A stretch of DNA of 64,000 bases. Origin: Acanthosepion lycidas (lineage: Eukaryota; Mollusca; Cephalopoda; Sepiida; Sepiidae). Each line of letters begins with the position of its first letter. The stretch's first letter is position 1. The stretch is from assembly GCA_963932145.1 (NCBI GenBank), contig OZ010578.1:44202904-44266903 (forward strand). The letters are read 5' to 3'. Under the pieces are notes generated by a model that saw only the letters and a list, made by a program, of their open reading frames with translations, was not told where the DNA came from and made no database searches. The position numbers and the translations under genes are program-made. Below are positions 24,610 through 36,960 of this stretch, piece after piece.

Positions 24610-25174
24610 TCAACTGTTCTTTAGCATAGTCTTTTTTTTTTTTTTTTTTTTAACTTTTAAATACTATAAATACTCATGTATAAGCTGACTTTATGAATAG
24701 TGCATCCCTGAATTTTTGTATCTGCATAAATTTTAAACCCCTCTCCAGAAAAAAATGAACCTGTTTATAATGTAAGCGGTCAATGAAAATGCATGATTTT
24801 TAACCTCTTCAAAAAAAAATATTGTGTTCAGTGCAAAACCACCTTTCTTGCATTTAAAAAAAAAAAAAATTGATCATAAAAATTCACACTATACTAGAGT
24901 ATATGGTATTTGTTGCTGTATGTATATCTCTATATATGTATATTGATAAATGCATTTATTATTTTTTATACCTAGGCTATAACTCTGGCAATGTACAAAA
25001 AAAATCCCAGATGATGCAATTTGTAAGTGTAAAAAAAAAACAAAAAACAAGAACAAATTATAGCATTAGTATAAAAATAAAATAATTATATGCCTAGTTA
25101 ATATTATTGGGCAACTTTTTAAGTTCCATACATGTTAGTAATGGCATACAGCAGCAAAAAAAAAAAAAGTGACC
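24610..25174. other. Downstream flank of TATDN2, nothing recognised
   Basis: AT-rich with A/T tracts. No recognised element. Confidence 0.4.
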
Positions 25175-25545
25175 TTAAAGACATTTGAGGGTATCAACAA
25201 AATCTTTGTTATGGCGGATAAGTCAGATAATTTATATAAGATGAGCCCTAATAAACATAAACAAATATTGCATAAAGAAGTAATTAAATATTCCAAAAAA
25301 AAAAGCTCCACCTAATTTAGAAGCAGATCTGAATAAGGAAGCCAAATTATTAGCTAGTAAATTTAAAATAGAAGATCAGATAGAAAAAAAATTTTTATAT
25401 TAAATTTTTCTGTCACTCTAAAGGGCCACAAAAGTGATTTCCATAGTAATCCAGCACATAGATTAATTAATCGCACTAAAACACAAATGGAAAAAATCAG
25501 TAAGGTTATTTTGCAAGAAATTTGTGCTACATTAGAATAGGTTCT
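25175..25545 (+). pseudogene. Degenerate reverse-transcriptase element fragment
   Basis: Reading across two frames gives INKIFVMADKSDNLYKM, then KAPPNLEADLNKEAK, then DFHSNPAHRLINRTK. The order ADK...YK...NPxxRLIN is typical of the region just before the RT palm in several retroelements. I recall similar proteins in cnidarians and arthropods but cannot fix the clade. It is broken and has no ends. Confidence 0.45.
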
Positions 25546-25594
25546 GGCTCTTTACGTATTATTTATTATTTATACTATTTATATTCGGACTATT

Positions 25595-25710
25595 GTCCTA
25601 TTTCCTTGCAGTAGTAATAATAATGCTGACTTACTGACTAGTGTTCCTTTGATCACTGAAGTTGATCCTGATCAGTATTTAAATGGTGGTGATAGCTAGG
25701 AAACACTACT
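25595..25710 (+). repeat. Diverged 5S rRNA-like segment
   Basis: GATCACTGAAGTTGATCCTG and then CAGTATTTAAATGG, TGATAGCTAGGAAACACTA follow the order of the 3' half of 5S rRNA as seen in the cleaner copy at 41350-41430. Probably a decayed SINE head. Confidence 0.35.
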
Positions 25711-26439
25711 TTAAACAACCTACAATCCAAAATATGTTTTGGCTTTAAATATGCATGACTGCATTCCATATTCTTACTGCTGTTGTAGCCTTGCTGTGAT
25801 TTCTCTTTGTTTGTAAATAGCTCCCATATGTTATTTATTACTATGCTAGCTAACTGAAGAGGTTGTCCTAGCTTAGCATATATGCTGATTTCTTCAGATG
25901 TATGACTAGTCTTCCTTTCAATTCAGTTTTTTTTTTTATTTTTTTTTTTTTTTATACTTCATTCCATAGGAATTGGTGACCACACTTTTCCATCCAAACA
26001 TAATCAGCCATGTCTGATTTTGTTGTGTTGCCCCTGATGATTAGCAATGGTTGAAATGTTGTGAAAATATAAAAATGAGGACATTAGTCTCATAAATAAA
26101 GATAAACTACTTTTTAATATTCAATTACCTGGTTGGTGGAGTTTAGAATACATTGACTGCAGTGTCTGCTGAGAGACAAGACTCTTACTAAAACAAATCA
26201 CCATCTGGCTAGATACTTGCAGACTTTGGTATAAACTGAACCTATATCTACTTTATTTTTTTTATTTTTATTTTAATTTTTTATATTTTTTTTTATTTTT
26301 GGCAATTCATTGTTCAACAGAGATGTTGGCATCTTTCACAAAAATGGTCAAGAAAATGGCAACCTTTGTGACCGAGATGCCCATTGTATCTGACACAGGA
26401 TTTTCCTGTTCTCTCTGAAAGTATTTTGTCGACTGCACA

Positions 26440-27236
26440 GTATAGTAGGGTCAGTTGGGCACCGTCTGTGGAGAAAAAGATAAACATGATACAATTCCCT
26501 CTGCCAGAAATTTGGAAATGGCATGCTGTACTGCTTGACATTTGTGCCAGAAGCTCCAGTTTGAACATTTCAGTGTGTTCTCAGGATAGTGCAGTGGATT
26601 TGGAAAGAGTCTAATGATGCATAATAATGATGACAAAGGTATGGCAGTTTAGAAAACTCCCTCTGATCATTTTAATAAAAGAACTCCCAAATTTGCTGGT
26701 GAGGGCCTTAGACTTAACACATAGTCCTACATCAAGTTCCTTGAGGAGCTAGTGCTGCCTTGGGTCAAGAGGATGGCTGCTGCGATAGCCTATGTCTGGC
26801 AACAGGACTCTGCATCATGCCACACAAGCAGGAGAACCCAGTCATGGCTGTCATACAATTTTTGCGACCACATCACCCCTTGTATCTGGGCACCTAACTC
26901 CCTAGACTGCAACCTCCTTGATTGGTGCAGTTGAGAGAGAGAGAGAAAAACGTTTTGTCTCTCGCTCAACTTTGTAACACCAAAGGTGAACTGAAGGCAA
27001 GGATTATGGCAGCATTCACCAACTTAAACAAGGAGAGCATCCAGAAGAGTTGCAGGAGATTCCGAAGTCGTTTGGATTCTGTGGTTGAGGCCAATGTCAA
27101 TTTTATTGAATAAATTTACTTTTTACTCTTTCAAGATATTTTTGTGTAATTTTGGTAAATATATCTGTTAAAATAAGATGTCAGTATTATTTTCATTTTT
27201 ATGTAATTTAGCCGACAGTTTATCCATCACATCCTG
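26440..27236 (+). pseudogene. DD37D mariner transposase remnant, copy 1
   Basis: The start GGGTCAGTTGGGCACCGTCT is shared with copy 2. The C-terminal third reads YVWQQDSASCHTSRRTQSW and PNSLDCNLLDW: the second and third catalytic Asp lie 37 residues apart, as in the maT clade. A further part, ELKARIMAAFTNLNKE, precedes the stop. The helix-turn-helix and first catalytic Asp are deleted. The right TIR (reverse complement CAGGATGTGATGGATAAACT) ends at 27236 next to TA; no left TIR was found. Confidence 0.75.
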
Positions 27237-27774
27237 TATATTAAGTCTTGCTTGGGATCAGAGGTGTCAGTTTCGGTCTCTCTTTGGGAGGAGACTGGCT
27301 TGTCAATTGCATGGTTCCAACGCCACCCATTCTTTTTGCCCTCTTCACATCGATGATGTGTAGATGGGTGAGGAGTTGGTAGGGGGGACTGCTGATGTAT
27401 GAGATAACAGCAGAAGTCGAAGTGTTATCTGCCTATTCACCCAGGTGAAGCCCTGCATAAAACGTCTACATGTAGTAATTTTCCAAGCGAGACTTTCATA
27501 CTACTAAGACATGCACAAAACTAATTATCTATATATATATATATATATATATATATCACACTTGGAGAATAATATATCTACACAGCAAAGCAAAGTGTAT
27601 GGAGAAACAAAAGCAAGGTCTTACATATAATATGGAGATACTCCTGTATCTGGAGAAGCCATTTTTAGGACTCCAGATTTAAACGGATCGGATTTATCTA
27701 TGTCCCAGGCAGAGTAGCTTTTACGAACGAGTTTTGGCCTTTCTTAAAATTGAGGACTGCGAGCTGGAGTTTCA

Positions 27775-27823
<49 letters not shown>

Positions 27824-28534
27824 GTATTCCCAAATGGAAACAGCTCCATGGACTTGTAAATTACAGGGGAGGCAGATTTAGCTTCTGCCCGGGTCAGTGG
27901 GTAGAGTTCGGACTAAAGAAAGCAATTTTTTCGTTTAGTTGCTTTAAACGAACTGAATTTGACTGCCGCTATTGTCACTGTATGGAGTGATGTCATGCGA
28001 CCCTCGTGACTTATCTACGCCAAAGGTAAATAAGTGCCGTCTGTATCCCTACAACCGGAACAATGCGAACTCGCCCGACTCAAAAACGATTTTTTTTATA
28101 TTTGGTGTTTTAGTGTTTATTCCCATTTTCCTTCCACACTAAAAAAAATTACGCACAAAAATTCTTTGATCTTTCCTCTTAATAACAATGAGATAACATT
28201 TTGTATTTATTCTGTTTTGGATATTAATTGCTTAAATTATGAAAATATAACTTAACTTAAAAATGAACCTTGTAACGGTGCGCCTAGTCAAGGTGGTTTT
28301 CTATTTAAAAAAAATAAAGGGCATACAAGTCCGGATCCTGACAAGAGGTACAATTCCTTTAAGTTTTTCCATGATAAACACCGAAATGTTCCAACAAGAG
28401 ATGTACATTTATTAATTGAGCCTTGCTGTTGTAAGGACCTCGGTGGCCAAACCTGTAACGGTATGCTCGCTCGCATTTGTGCGTTTGTGTGCGTGTATAT
28501 GTAATCTTCAAAGTGTTGTTTTTTTTTGTTTTTT
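27237..28534. other. Unassigned intergenic DNA with two (TA)n tracts
   Basis: (TA)n runs lie at 27529-27556 and 27774-27820. No recognisable gene or element otherwise. Confidence 0.4.
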
Positions 28535-28700
28535 TTTTTTAATCAATTCACCACAAGCAAAGCGATAATGCTACTAAAACGCAAGAGGCTACTGGGAGTG
28601 CAAGAAAATTAAAACGACTTTAGAAGGAACCGGAAACAGGAAAGAGAGGGTAAAACTCCTGTTCAAAAGACCGAGGAGGAGTGTGAACCGGATGACAGGT
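28535..28700 (+). repeat. Unclassified interspersed repeat, copy 1
   Basis: GATAATGCTACTAAAACG, then GGCTACTGGGAGTGCAAG and ACGACTTTAG are matched in order at 52365-52470. I do not recognise the family. Confidence 0.5.
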
Positions 28701-30319
28701 GAACATATCTACTTCAATGCTTTTATTAAATTTAAACGGCACATGGTCTGCTTGTTTAATTTCTAATTTTCCAGTTTTCGAATGAGATATGTATTAGGAT
28801 CAAAATCAAGGATAAAAATGTCCGAAGTTCATCTTTGTTCTATTGTTTTTGTCTGAAACGTTCGGCCGTTTCAATCATTACACCCCCCCCCCCCACATAT
28901 ATATATATAAACACGTGCCATCCATGTGGTAGGCAAGATTCTGTTAGTTACATCCTGGTATTTGATAGCTGAAGGTTTTGAATCAGTTCGAAGTTACGTC
29001 ATGTGTCTCGGTTGAAGGGAATAGAACAATAGATTGTCGGAGTTAGCTCCTGCTCGGCTCCTTAACCCCTCACCAGGGGTCTCTCTCTCCCCTGGTTATA
29101 AATACTGGCTGACCCTTCGCATCGATCTCTTTTTTTCCTCAGGCCTTTGGCCTTATACCACCTCGCAGATGTGAGCTCTCACAGATACAGCGTTTCCCAA
29201 ATTCTGGGAACACGCTAAGAACAATCCACGTACGTACGAACACTCACCACAACACACACATAATATTCACCACACACACTCAATGTAACTGTCCATGTGC
29301 TTGTAACTTTTAACTTGTTGTTAATACATATATTTGTTTACATATATTTATCGGTCTTGTTTGTTTTTCTTTGGACTTAATTAAAGTCGAATATTTTCAT
29401 GTGGTTGGATTGGCTAGCAGGAGATTTTAACTCACGTGTGTTTTACATACTCATCACCACCATGGTCCGCTACAAGATCAAACAGAAATGATATATACTA
29501 ACCAAATCCCCGTCTACGAACATTTCTCTTAATAATAATTAAAAATAATTCAGAAAACGATGTTATAATTTAATTTATGGTAACTGGATTTTGTGGCGGT
29601 TGTCTTACTCGGTTTCCTTTGTAGTGGATCTAAGAAGGTTGCGTGAATATTTCTAATGTTTCACTAAATGAAACGTGCAACATTCACAATCATAAATTTA
29701 AGTGAAAAAAATCAAATGATAACATTCAATTACGACAAAAAAAGATGTTTGGAACAATAAATATATTTTTTTATATGCAGAATATTACAATTTTGTTTTG
29801 TAAAGATATGTGCGAAGTCTTGATCAGAGTATTCTAAAGAGAAAAGTTCTTGTTGCTGGTTTGGAAATGTTTCGTATGTTTGAAAATGTAGTTTGAAAAA
29901 TTTCATACTTACGTGCATGTGTGAATATGCTTTCAGAGTTCGACTGCAATGCGGTCGCAACGCAGTTTCCTTAAGGTTACATTTTCGTAGGCGAATGGAA
30001 TCAAAAAAGAGAGAGAACGAACTCGTGTTTGGTATTTATAATTAATTTAACCACGTGGTAGGCTTCTGGAAAATAAGCAGAAAAACTTAGTCACGCGCTG
30101 GAAAAAAATACTTGTACGTGGGTGGATTGCAACGCCCACTTGTGTATTTATCGACCAATTAGAAGTTGGGATTTCCTGAAAATATCTATGAAGCTGGGTA
30201 AGCTCTTTAATCCACTTTTTGCACAGATTTGTACAAAATTCAACATTGATAAGAAAGTGGTATCGGGATGCTAAACCGTCATTCGATACTGTGCATCTGA
30301 AAAAATGGTGCTTTTATGG
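28701..30319. other. Intergenic DNA with a possible LTR-type promoter
   Basis: Around 29090 the context CCCCTGGTTATAAATACTGG holds a TATA-like box. It is followed by a pyrimidine-rich start region and a CCTCGCAGATGTGAG block, loosely like the LTR candidates elsewhere. Ends and a primer-binding site were not demonstrated. Confidence 0.3.
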
Positions 30320-30327
30320 TGGTCGTC

Positions 30328-30440
30328 ATTGCTTCTCGGCCTTTTCGGGGGTTGGGGAGGGTAAAAAAATTCTGAGCCCAAGCCCCAGGGACCCTTCTCC
30401 CTCGCAGGCAGTACCTCTCCTTCGGACGGTGGCTGGGTTT
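30328..30440 (+). pseudogene. U2 snRNA-like fragment 1 (5' and 3' ends joined)
   Basis: TTGCTTCTCGGCCTTTTCGG matches the U2 5' end. About 60 bases later GCAGTACCTC and then CGGACGGTG resemble the U2 3' stem (GCAGTACCTCC, ACGGTGCACC). The branch-site-recognition and Sm regions are missing, so it is not functional. The 3' match is short. Confidence 0.4.
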
Positions 30441-30581
30441 ATTGCTCGGCGCCTGAGGCATTCCAAAAGGGGAAGTGCCGTGTAGGCTTGGGTAATTTTT
30501 CCACGATATTGCCGGCAAACCCACTCTAAACGTCGGCATTGTGTCGCATTCGGTAGCGACATGGGCGTACTGAGAAATTCA

Positions 30582-30670
30582 ATCGCTTCTCCGCCTTTTG
30601 GTTAACATTAAAGTGTAGTATCTGTTCTTATAAGCTTTATCCGATTATCTATCCCCCCCTATATATTGTG
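30582..30670 (+). pseudogene. U2 snRNA-like fragment 2 (5' half)
   Basis: ATCGCTTCTCCGCCTTTTGG is followed by AAGTGTAGTATCTGTTCTTA, which includes the branch-point-pairing GTAGTA of U2, then a diverged stem IIa region. The Sm site and 3' stem-loops are absent or unrecognisable. Most likely a truncated U2 pseudogene. Confidence 0.65.
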
Positions 30671-31372
30671 TATATTTAAGCAGCAATTTTTAATTAATGC
30701 ATGTTTTATTAAATAATATAGACACTTTTTTTAAAAATCAGTAATATATTCCTTTCATATTGTCTGATAAGCTTAATAACATTATCATTGAAAGACGAAA
30801 GGAAATCACCATATTGATACATGTTTAAATCCAATCTAAGCTTTCGGCTTACATAAGCCATTATCAAAGATGACATTTTACTTTTCAATATATCAAACAA
30901 TACACAGACGAAACAATAATGAGTCTGTTTTTGTTGCATGAAACATTTATATATAACCAAGTAGCATCACTGATATATCTTTTCTGTCTTTCAGTGCGGT
31001 AAAAATTATTTGTGAAGTAATGGCAGATCGTAACATACGTGTTAACTAACCAATTAAGGAACTATAAAACAAGCATATAACATAATAATTGACGCAATTG
31101 TTTACTTCCATTAACGGCCGCATCAATCCCAGCATCTGAAAACTTTTTCCTTATTCTCAAGTTTTACACTACAGTTACATCTAAGTCTGAACATTTTTTG
31201 AATAATTCAATTGTCTTGTCAGCTAAACGCTGATTGATAATGTTCAAACACTGAATTACATGAAGTGTAAACAGTAAATTGCCAATACTTACAGAGTGAA
31301 GATATGTTTCACCATGTCGGTAAGGGTGGTTTATTATTGACTTATACAGACGATCTCTTTTTCGACATCGAT

Positions 31373-31373
<1 letters not shown>
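30671..31373. other. AT-rich intergenic DNA, nothing recognised
   Basis: No gene or repeat family seen. Confidence 0.4.

Positions 31374-31425
<52 letters not shown>
31374..31425. repeat. (CA)n microsatellite
   Basis: About 25 CA units, read directly. Confidence 0.95.
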
Positions 31426-31429
<4 letters not shown>

Positions 31430-33647
31430 CCCTCTTATATGCATTAAACTACTGAATAGCTCTTTCAGGGAAGTTCATTGTACATTTACACCGCCTGAGG
31501 ACTCTGTGAACGCCCCAGGTAAGTAAGAGAAATGTTAAATAAAGCATATTTTTATACTGGATATTGATCTGTATTTCATATTTTACATTAAGCACTGTAC
31601 TGCCATAACATTTGCGTTTTTGACAAAATTTCATTGTTATTATATACACCTCCAAAAATTCGGTATACCTAAAATAAATGTATTTTTCATAAAGGAAAAA
31701 ATCCTTTTCGAAGCTTTCCAACCGCTTCAATTGAAAGCTAAAGGATTAAATTATCTAATTCCAGGAAAAAAAAAAAAAAAAAAAAAAAAAAAAGAATACT
31801 GTGGAGAATTTCAAATAGAAATTTGAATGATTTTTTTTTTTTTTTTTTTTTAGTCGATGCTTCCGAAAAAATCAAAACGGCCATTTTTAACTTTTTTTTA
31901 GTGAAATGTAAACGAACTTATTTTTCAGTTTTAAAAATCTCGCTATATACATTTCTGAAACGTTACTTTCGTAAAATTAGGGAATTTAAAGTTAAATTAA
32001 GCGGTTATCCTAAGTGACTTGATATCACAGTCGATTCATTATCTTGTATTTTTCTCTCGCACACGCACATTTTCAATTTCATACTAATTCAGTTACATTT
32101 TATATACCTTCATCTATAACATTTGTATGCAAATTTAATGTGTTGGTAAATCATTTAAAATGGCATTTTCATTTTGAAGTGGCATTCGGTTGGTTTTCTA
32201 AAATGACCAATAAGAGTATTTTGAATATAAAAATAATACTATATAATAAAGTTACTCAGGGGAGATAACTTTGTAAGCATTTTTTTATAGTTACTTCCCT
32301 TAGGTCATTTATATTTTAAATTAATTTGCGTGCGTGTGTAAAAAAAAAAACACAAAAAATAAAAAAAAAAAAAACAACACACATTTCAAAATCAGCTTTC
32401 AAATGCTGATTTTTAAAGCATGCAAACCCACTCTGTTGAGACTGGCGAAGTAGATTTTTTGTTACCCCTAATTTTGAATTTTGCCTCGCAATAAAATATT
32501 AATTGAGGCACACTTAGTGGAATATAAAACGTGGGCCTGTTTGGAAAATTGTTCATTGGTAAAAATTTTGGAGTTTCTATTTTAGTTTTAATTTCAAGTT
32601 AATCGATTAAAATTAATATTTCCAATACGTAAAATACGTTCTTGTGTTTCAAAACTAATTTAGATTGACTGGAGAAAGGTTTATTTTTGCAAAAATAGCT
32701 GATTAGCGCAATTTTAGCCATCTTTCATTGCAATTTATTTCTTAAAAAAATGTTAAAAGAAATAAAATACTCTTTTCTGAAACTTTATTTTAGGAATATT
32801 AACAGATTTAAAGTTAAATTAATCTGATTGAAACAAATATTACCCTAAGTTTAAAATATCGCAGAAATGCATTGTTTTTAACGCTGCGGTAGCTGTTCAT
32901 TTCAGGTGTTTCTTAAAATTAAATAAGAGCATGGGTGTGGGTGGGGTAGCAGATATATAAAAATACTTTTATCAAGATTTTATAAAAAATCTAAAATAAT
33001 TACATTGATTTGTGAATAAGTCCTTAAAATCCGGCAATTATTTGATTTTTTGTAAGAATTTTCCAAATCAATTTTTTGCAAGAATTTCCAAATAAATGTG
33101 TTTTTCAGTAATCCGGCAATTATTTGATTTTTTGTAAGAATTTCCAAATCAACAAAAAAACAAAAAAAAAACAAAAAAAAAAAAAAAACAAATAAAAACG
33201 CCAAAGTTTTCTGAAATAGTCTTTGGTTACTGGTCTCAAGAAAAAAGAACTTAATGAAAATTTCGAACGTTCTAAAAAAGCTAAAAAATATTATTCATTA
33301 ATAAAAAAAAAATCCTTTGGTTTTTCCTCTTAAGAATAACGAAGATTTTGACGATAAAACCCTGTTTTTATTAAATTTGAGGCCTTCTTCCATCATGTTT
33401 AATACTTTAGCAAATCAATGGAGGTGTCTATATTGGTGCCATAGCGAATATATACAGGTAAAAGCCTAGATTTCATATGCTGACTAAAGATAGGCAAGCC
33501 CTCTATAATTAGAAAATTGCCGCAGCAAAATCTTATTTCCCCATCCTGTCCGCCTCAGTTTATCCTTGTACGCGACTAAATTTACAAAATCATGATTGAT
33601 TTGTAAAATCTCATCATATTTCATTTTCACTATTTACGATTTTCCTT
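31426..33647. other. AT-rich intergenic DNA with a small inverted repeat
   Basis: Near 32251-32303 CAGGGGAGATAACT is mirrored by AGTTACTTCCCTTA, a short fold-back whose arm is a motif I associate with molluscan MITE ends. Near 33030-33150 a block with GGCAATTATTTGATTTTTTG is locally duplicated. Long A tracts occur. No gene. Confidence 0.4.
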
Positions 33648-33995
33648 AAGAACACATGGCACAGTGGATAAAGGCGTTAGTTAAAAATCCAGTGACAAGA
33701 CCCAAAGAGTGTGAGTTCAATACCCGGTTAAGGCAGTGGAGAACTTGGAGAGGGGAATTAACAGGAGATAACTGATAACTGACATCCATTAAACATGGCA
33801 AGTGGAACTAGAACAGTCTACCCCAGTGAGCGAAATAAAGGGTTCAGTTCGACATTCCAACCACCTGAAGAAGGCCGGAACGTACAACGGCCGAAACGTT
33901 GTAATAAATATGGCGACAAAGATGAGGACAATAGTCCGAATAATGTAAATAGTGTACATAATACCTCATCTCAGAAATATAGACAGATATTTCAT
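33648..33995 (+). mobile_element. SINE family B, best full-length copy
   Basis: The 5' part has an A-box-like GTGGATAAAGGCGTTAGTTA and a B-box-like GAGTTCAATACCC about 45 bases later, so the head is tRNA-derived. The body contains TGGAACTAGAACAGTCTACC. The 3' part, CTGAAGAAGGCCGGAACGTA then GCCGAAACGTTGTAATAAAT, resembles a retrotransposon-derived tail. It ends with AGAAATATAGACAGAT. Other copies: 495, 2470, 40130, 40445, 57700. Confidence 0.75.
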
Positions 33996-34119
33996 CTTAT
34001 CAATTACTTTTATTTATTTTTTATCATTGAAATTTCCAGAATGGGCACAAATTCTAATTATACGAAAATATAACCCCTCTTCACCAGGAAAAAAAAATTT
34101 AAAAGAAAGAAACAATATC

Positions 34120-34340
34120 GGGACGTTGTACATGTAGCATAGCGGTTATAGGCGCGGAAAATGGAGTCAACGTACCGAGTTCAAATGCCGATCGAGTTTG
34201 TTGTGATCACTTTCTACACAAATAGGTATGAATGCAGTGTATAATTTTTTTCCACCCAGTCATGTGTTAGCCGGGCAAATTGGGTTCTTTAAACTTGGTT
34301 GTCAACAAGTCTGGAAGAAGGAAAATTCTGACCTCAAAAC
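34120..34340 (+). mobile_element. tRNA-derived SINE, separate family
   Basis: TGTAGCATAGCGGTTATAGG (A box) and CGAGTTCAAATGCC (B box) are correctly spaced. The body ends in TGGAAGAAGG with no matching copy in the window. Confidence 0.55.
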
Positions 34341-34439
34341 CATCCTTCTCTTTTGTAACGTACAGAAATTTATTATCATATTATGAAATTTAAAATGTAC
34401 CAAGTTTCAAATTGGGGGGAAAAAAAATCTGTCCTACTA

Positions 34440-34600
34440 CTCAACCCATAGCTTGGCCGGAGTAGAGATGGATCTATACCTTTAGTAAGGGCATTTGTGC
34501 GTAAGTGAATGTAACGCACCTGAACGAAATTCGAACCCGATTCTCCAATTATCTCATTCCGAGCTGATATCCATTACACTGGAATATTGCTCAGGCAATA
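34440..34600 (-). mobile_element. SINE family A fragment, minus strand
   Basis: The plus strand shows the reversed landmarks GCGTAAGTGAATGTAACGCA, then ATTCGAACCCGATTCTCC (B box reversed) and TTACACTGGAAT. The head and proximal body are present. Confidence 0.6.
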
Positions 34601-34889
34601 AATCAAAACAGTCCCCCTTTCTAAAGGGAGCGTGAAACAGCGCAATATGCGTTTAGAACGCTGTCCGACGCAATATACTGTTTCTAACCGGAGAATACTC
34701 GAGCATACGATGCCTGTATTACATCTCTGCAAGGTATCTATAATCTTCCCTGTCTCATTTGATCAGCAGAGGCGCTTTCTAATGAACATGCATGAGTCGT
34801 GAGGGAAGGACAATTAGCCCATCTACAGTTCTGTCTGTATTGCGTCGAGAGACACAAGAGGTCTAGAATAAGTGCATATCTCAGGAGGG

Positions 34890-35187
34890 TTGTTATGTAA
34901 TGAAGATTCAAGTCTCGGGTTATCGTTTTGTCAAGCCACCCGATTCGTTAACAGCGTAAATAGTAGAGCAATCCGGCCTCTTTAGTCATGTAAGGCAGTT
35001 TTCCTTGGGCGCCGGGATAGCAATTTGGCTCCGTGAAAATTCACGTGCTACTGAAATCGCTTAAAGTTGTCCGGGAAAATAGGGAAAAGTAAAATTCTTT
35101 TGTGTTTTGTCATTAAAACGAACCACCCGTTCCAAGAAACCATATCAAGTCGTTGGAAAGTAAGAGAGAAACAAAAAAATATCGGAT
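34890..35187 (+). mobile_element. LINE group 2 remnant, copy 1
   Basis: It aligns with 39228-39520 through AGATTCAAGTCTCGGGTTAT, TAAGGCAGTTTTCCTTGGGC and CCGTTCCAAGAAACCATATC. The better copy encodes a LINE C-terminal protein. This copy has several stops. Confidence 0.6.
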
Positions 35188-35430
35188 AGTGAATATGGTT
35201 GGCGTAATGGATAACGGGCTCGGATTGAAGAATCGGAGAGCCGAGTTCGAATTCCAATCGAATTCATTACATTCACTTACGTGCTAATACCCTTGGGAAA
35301 GGTATGAATCTCCTCCTCCAGCTATGGGTAAATAGCAGAAAGAAATGGCAACCTACTGCTGGAAAAAATCTGCCTCGTCAGTCATGTATCGAAAGATAAA
35401 TGATCGCCTAAGCATGTATCACTTATGGCA
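35188..35430 (+). mobile_element. SINE family A
   Basis: Head: GGTTGGCGTAATGGATAACG (A box) and GCCGAGTTCGAATTCC (B box). Body: CATTCACTTACGTGCTAATA, CCCTTGGGAAAGGTATGAAT, CAGCTATGGGTAAATAGCAG. The 3' end differs from most other copies. Confidence 0.75.
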
Positions 35431-35762
35431 CATAACTGACTGACCGAACGTATGTAGGCGAGAGTACAATGTTAACACTCAAGGAAGGTATAAAGTGATG
35501 TGTAAAAGTTTGGTTATGTTTAGTGATGCTCGGTGCCAACTCTTTGATTGTATACCTAAGTAGGTTGGCCTATAGAAATGTGAAAAAGGAAGACATTTTA
35601 AATATATAAAAAGAGATGAAACATAAAATAAACACTTTATTCAAATAAAATATAAGCTAAATTTTTATTTCACTCTTTGAATGGATGCCCTTCCGATATG
35701 GATGCTGGGAGCTTTCCCACCCTCTGCCCCACTCCTTCTTCACGCTACTGACAGTGTATTTA
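35431..35762. other. Unassigned spacer
   Basis: Nothing recognised between the SINE and the mariner TIR. Confidence 0.4.
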
Positions 35763-36620
35763 CAGGGTGAGATGGGTAAATTGTCGCCATTTTTTATTTT
35801 TAAATTCGCGCATGCGCGTTTTTGTTATAGTAGGGTTTTATATTGTAGGGTCAGTTGGGCACCGTCTGTGAGACAAAGAGCGCCATGATGCAATTCATTC
35901 CGTCAAAAATTTGAAAACGGCATGTTGTAATGCTTGGCATTCACGCCGGGAGCTCCAAAACGAACATTTCACAGTGTTTGGGTGTCAATCTGAAGACAAT
36001 GCAGAAGATTCGGGAAGAGTTGGATGAGTCTAATGGTGATTACGAAGTTTGTAGTGGTCATTAGTGATGGCGACGTTATGCCCCCATTCAACTTCCCTCA
36101 GAGCCTCAGACTCAATTATCAAGTGCCATGAGGAGGTACTGCTGCCCTGGGCCAACAGGGTGGCTGCTGGAAGACCCTATGTCTGGCAATAGGACTCTGC
36201 ATCATGCCACACATGCAGAAGGACCCAGTCATCGATGTCAAACAATTTCTACGACCACATCACCCCTTACATATGACCACTTAACTCCTCAGACTTGCAA
36301 CCTCCTTGATTATTATCTGTGGGGTACAGTTGGGAGAGAAACCAACAAAACTCCTTGTAACATCAAAGATGTACTGTAGGCAAGGATTATGGCAGCATTC
36401 ACCAACTTTAACAAGAAAACTGTCCAGAAGAGATGCAAAACAATCCGAAGTCGTCTGGAGTCTGTGGTTGAAGCCAATGGCGATTTTATTGGATAAATAT
36501 ACTCTTTGCTATTTCAAGATATCTTTGTGTAATTTTGGTAAATATATCTGTTAAAATGAGATGTCAGTGTTATTTTCATTTTTTGCGTAATTTAGACGGC
36601 AATTTATCCATCGCAGCCTG
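35763..36620 (+). mobile_element. DD37D mariner, copy 2, both TIRs, internally deleted
   Basis: The left TIR CAGGGTGAGATGGGTAAATT pairs with the right TIR (reverse complement CAGGCTGCGATGGATAAATT). The left flank is TA, the right flank CA. The 858-bp copy keeps the 5' leader shared with copy 1 and the transposase C-terminal coding region in broken frames, and lacks the segment coding for the DNA-binding domain and first catalytic Asp. It cannot encode transposase but has the ends needed for mobilisation in trans. Confidence 0.8.
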
Positions 36621-36663
36621 CATATGGGAGATCTGGGAGCTGTCGATACGTCTATTTCGGAAG

Positions 36664-36960
36664 TGTGAATGTATCGGTCTCAACACGTGATCATCGTGTG
36701 GTCGAGTGGTTAGAGCGGTTAGCGTTCCGACCTTTGAGAGCCGAGTTCGAATCTCACCATGGTGTATTTGTGAAGGTGTATTTCTTGATAATATCGGGGC
36801 CTGGCGACGACGATGTCAGCGTGAGGCTCCATTTCGGAAGAAACTAGAAAAATATGCAACGTCTTCACGCGAGTGAGTGAAATTGGCGAGACAAAACTGT
36901 TTGGGAGCCGTCGATTGTTGTGCGTTAACGGAATCACTAGTCTTCGCCAAATGGAAGCAT
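36664..36960 (+). mobile_element. tRNA-derived SINE with tRNA-like 70-base head
   Basis: GTGGTCGAGTGGTTAGAGCG is an excellent A box and GCCGAGTTCGAATCTC an excellent B box about 40 bases apart, near real tRNA spacing. No acceptor stem closes, and about 190 bases of unrelated body follow, so it is a SINE rather than a tRNA gene. Confidence 0.65.

Noticed and set aside
36692-36765. Intact tRNA gene
   Set aside because: A and B boxes are excellent but the acceptor stem does not close and a SINE body follows.
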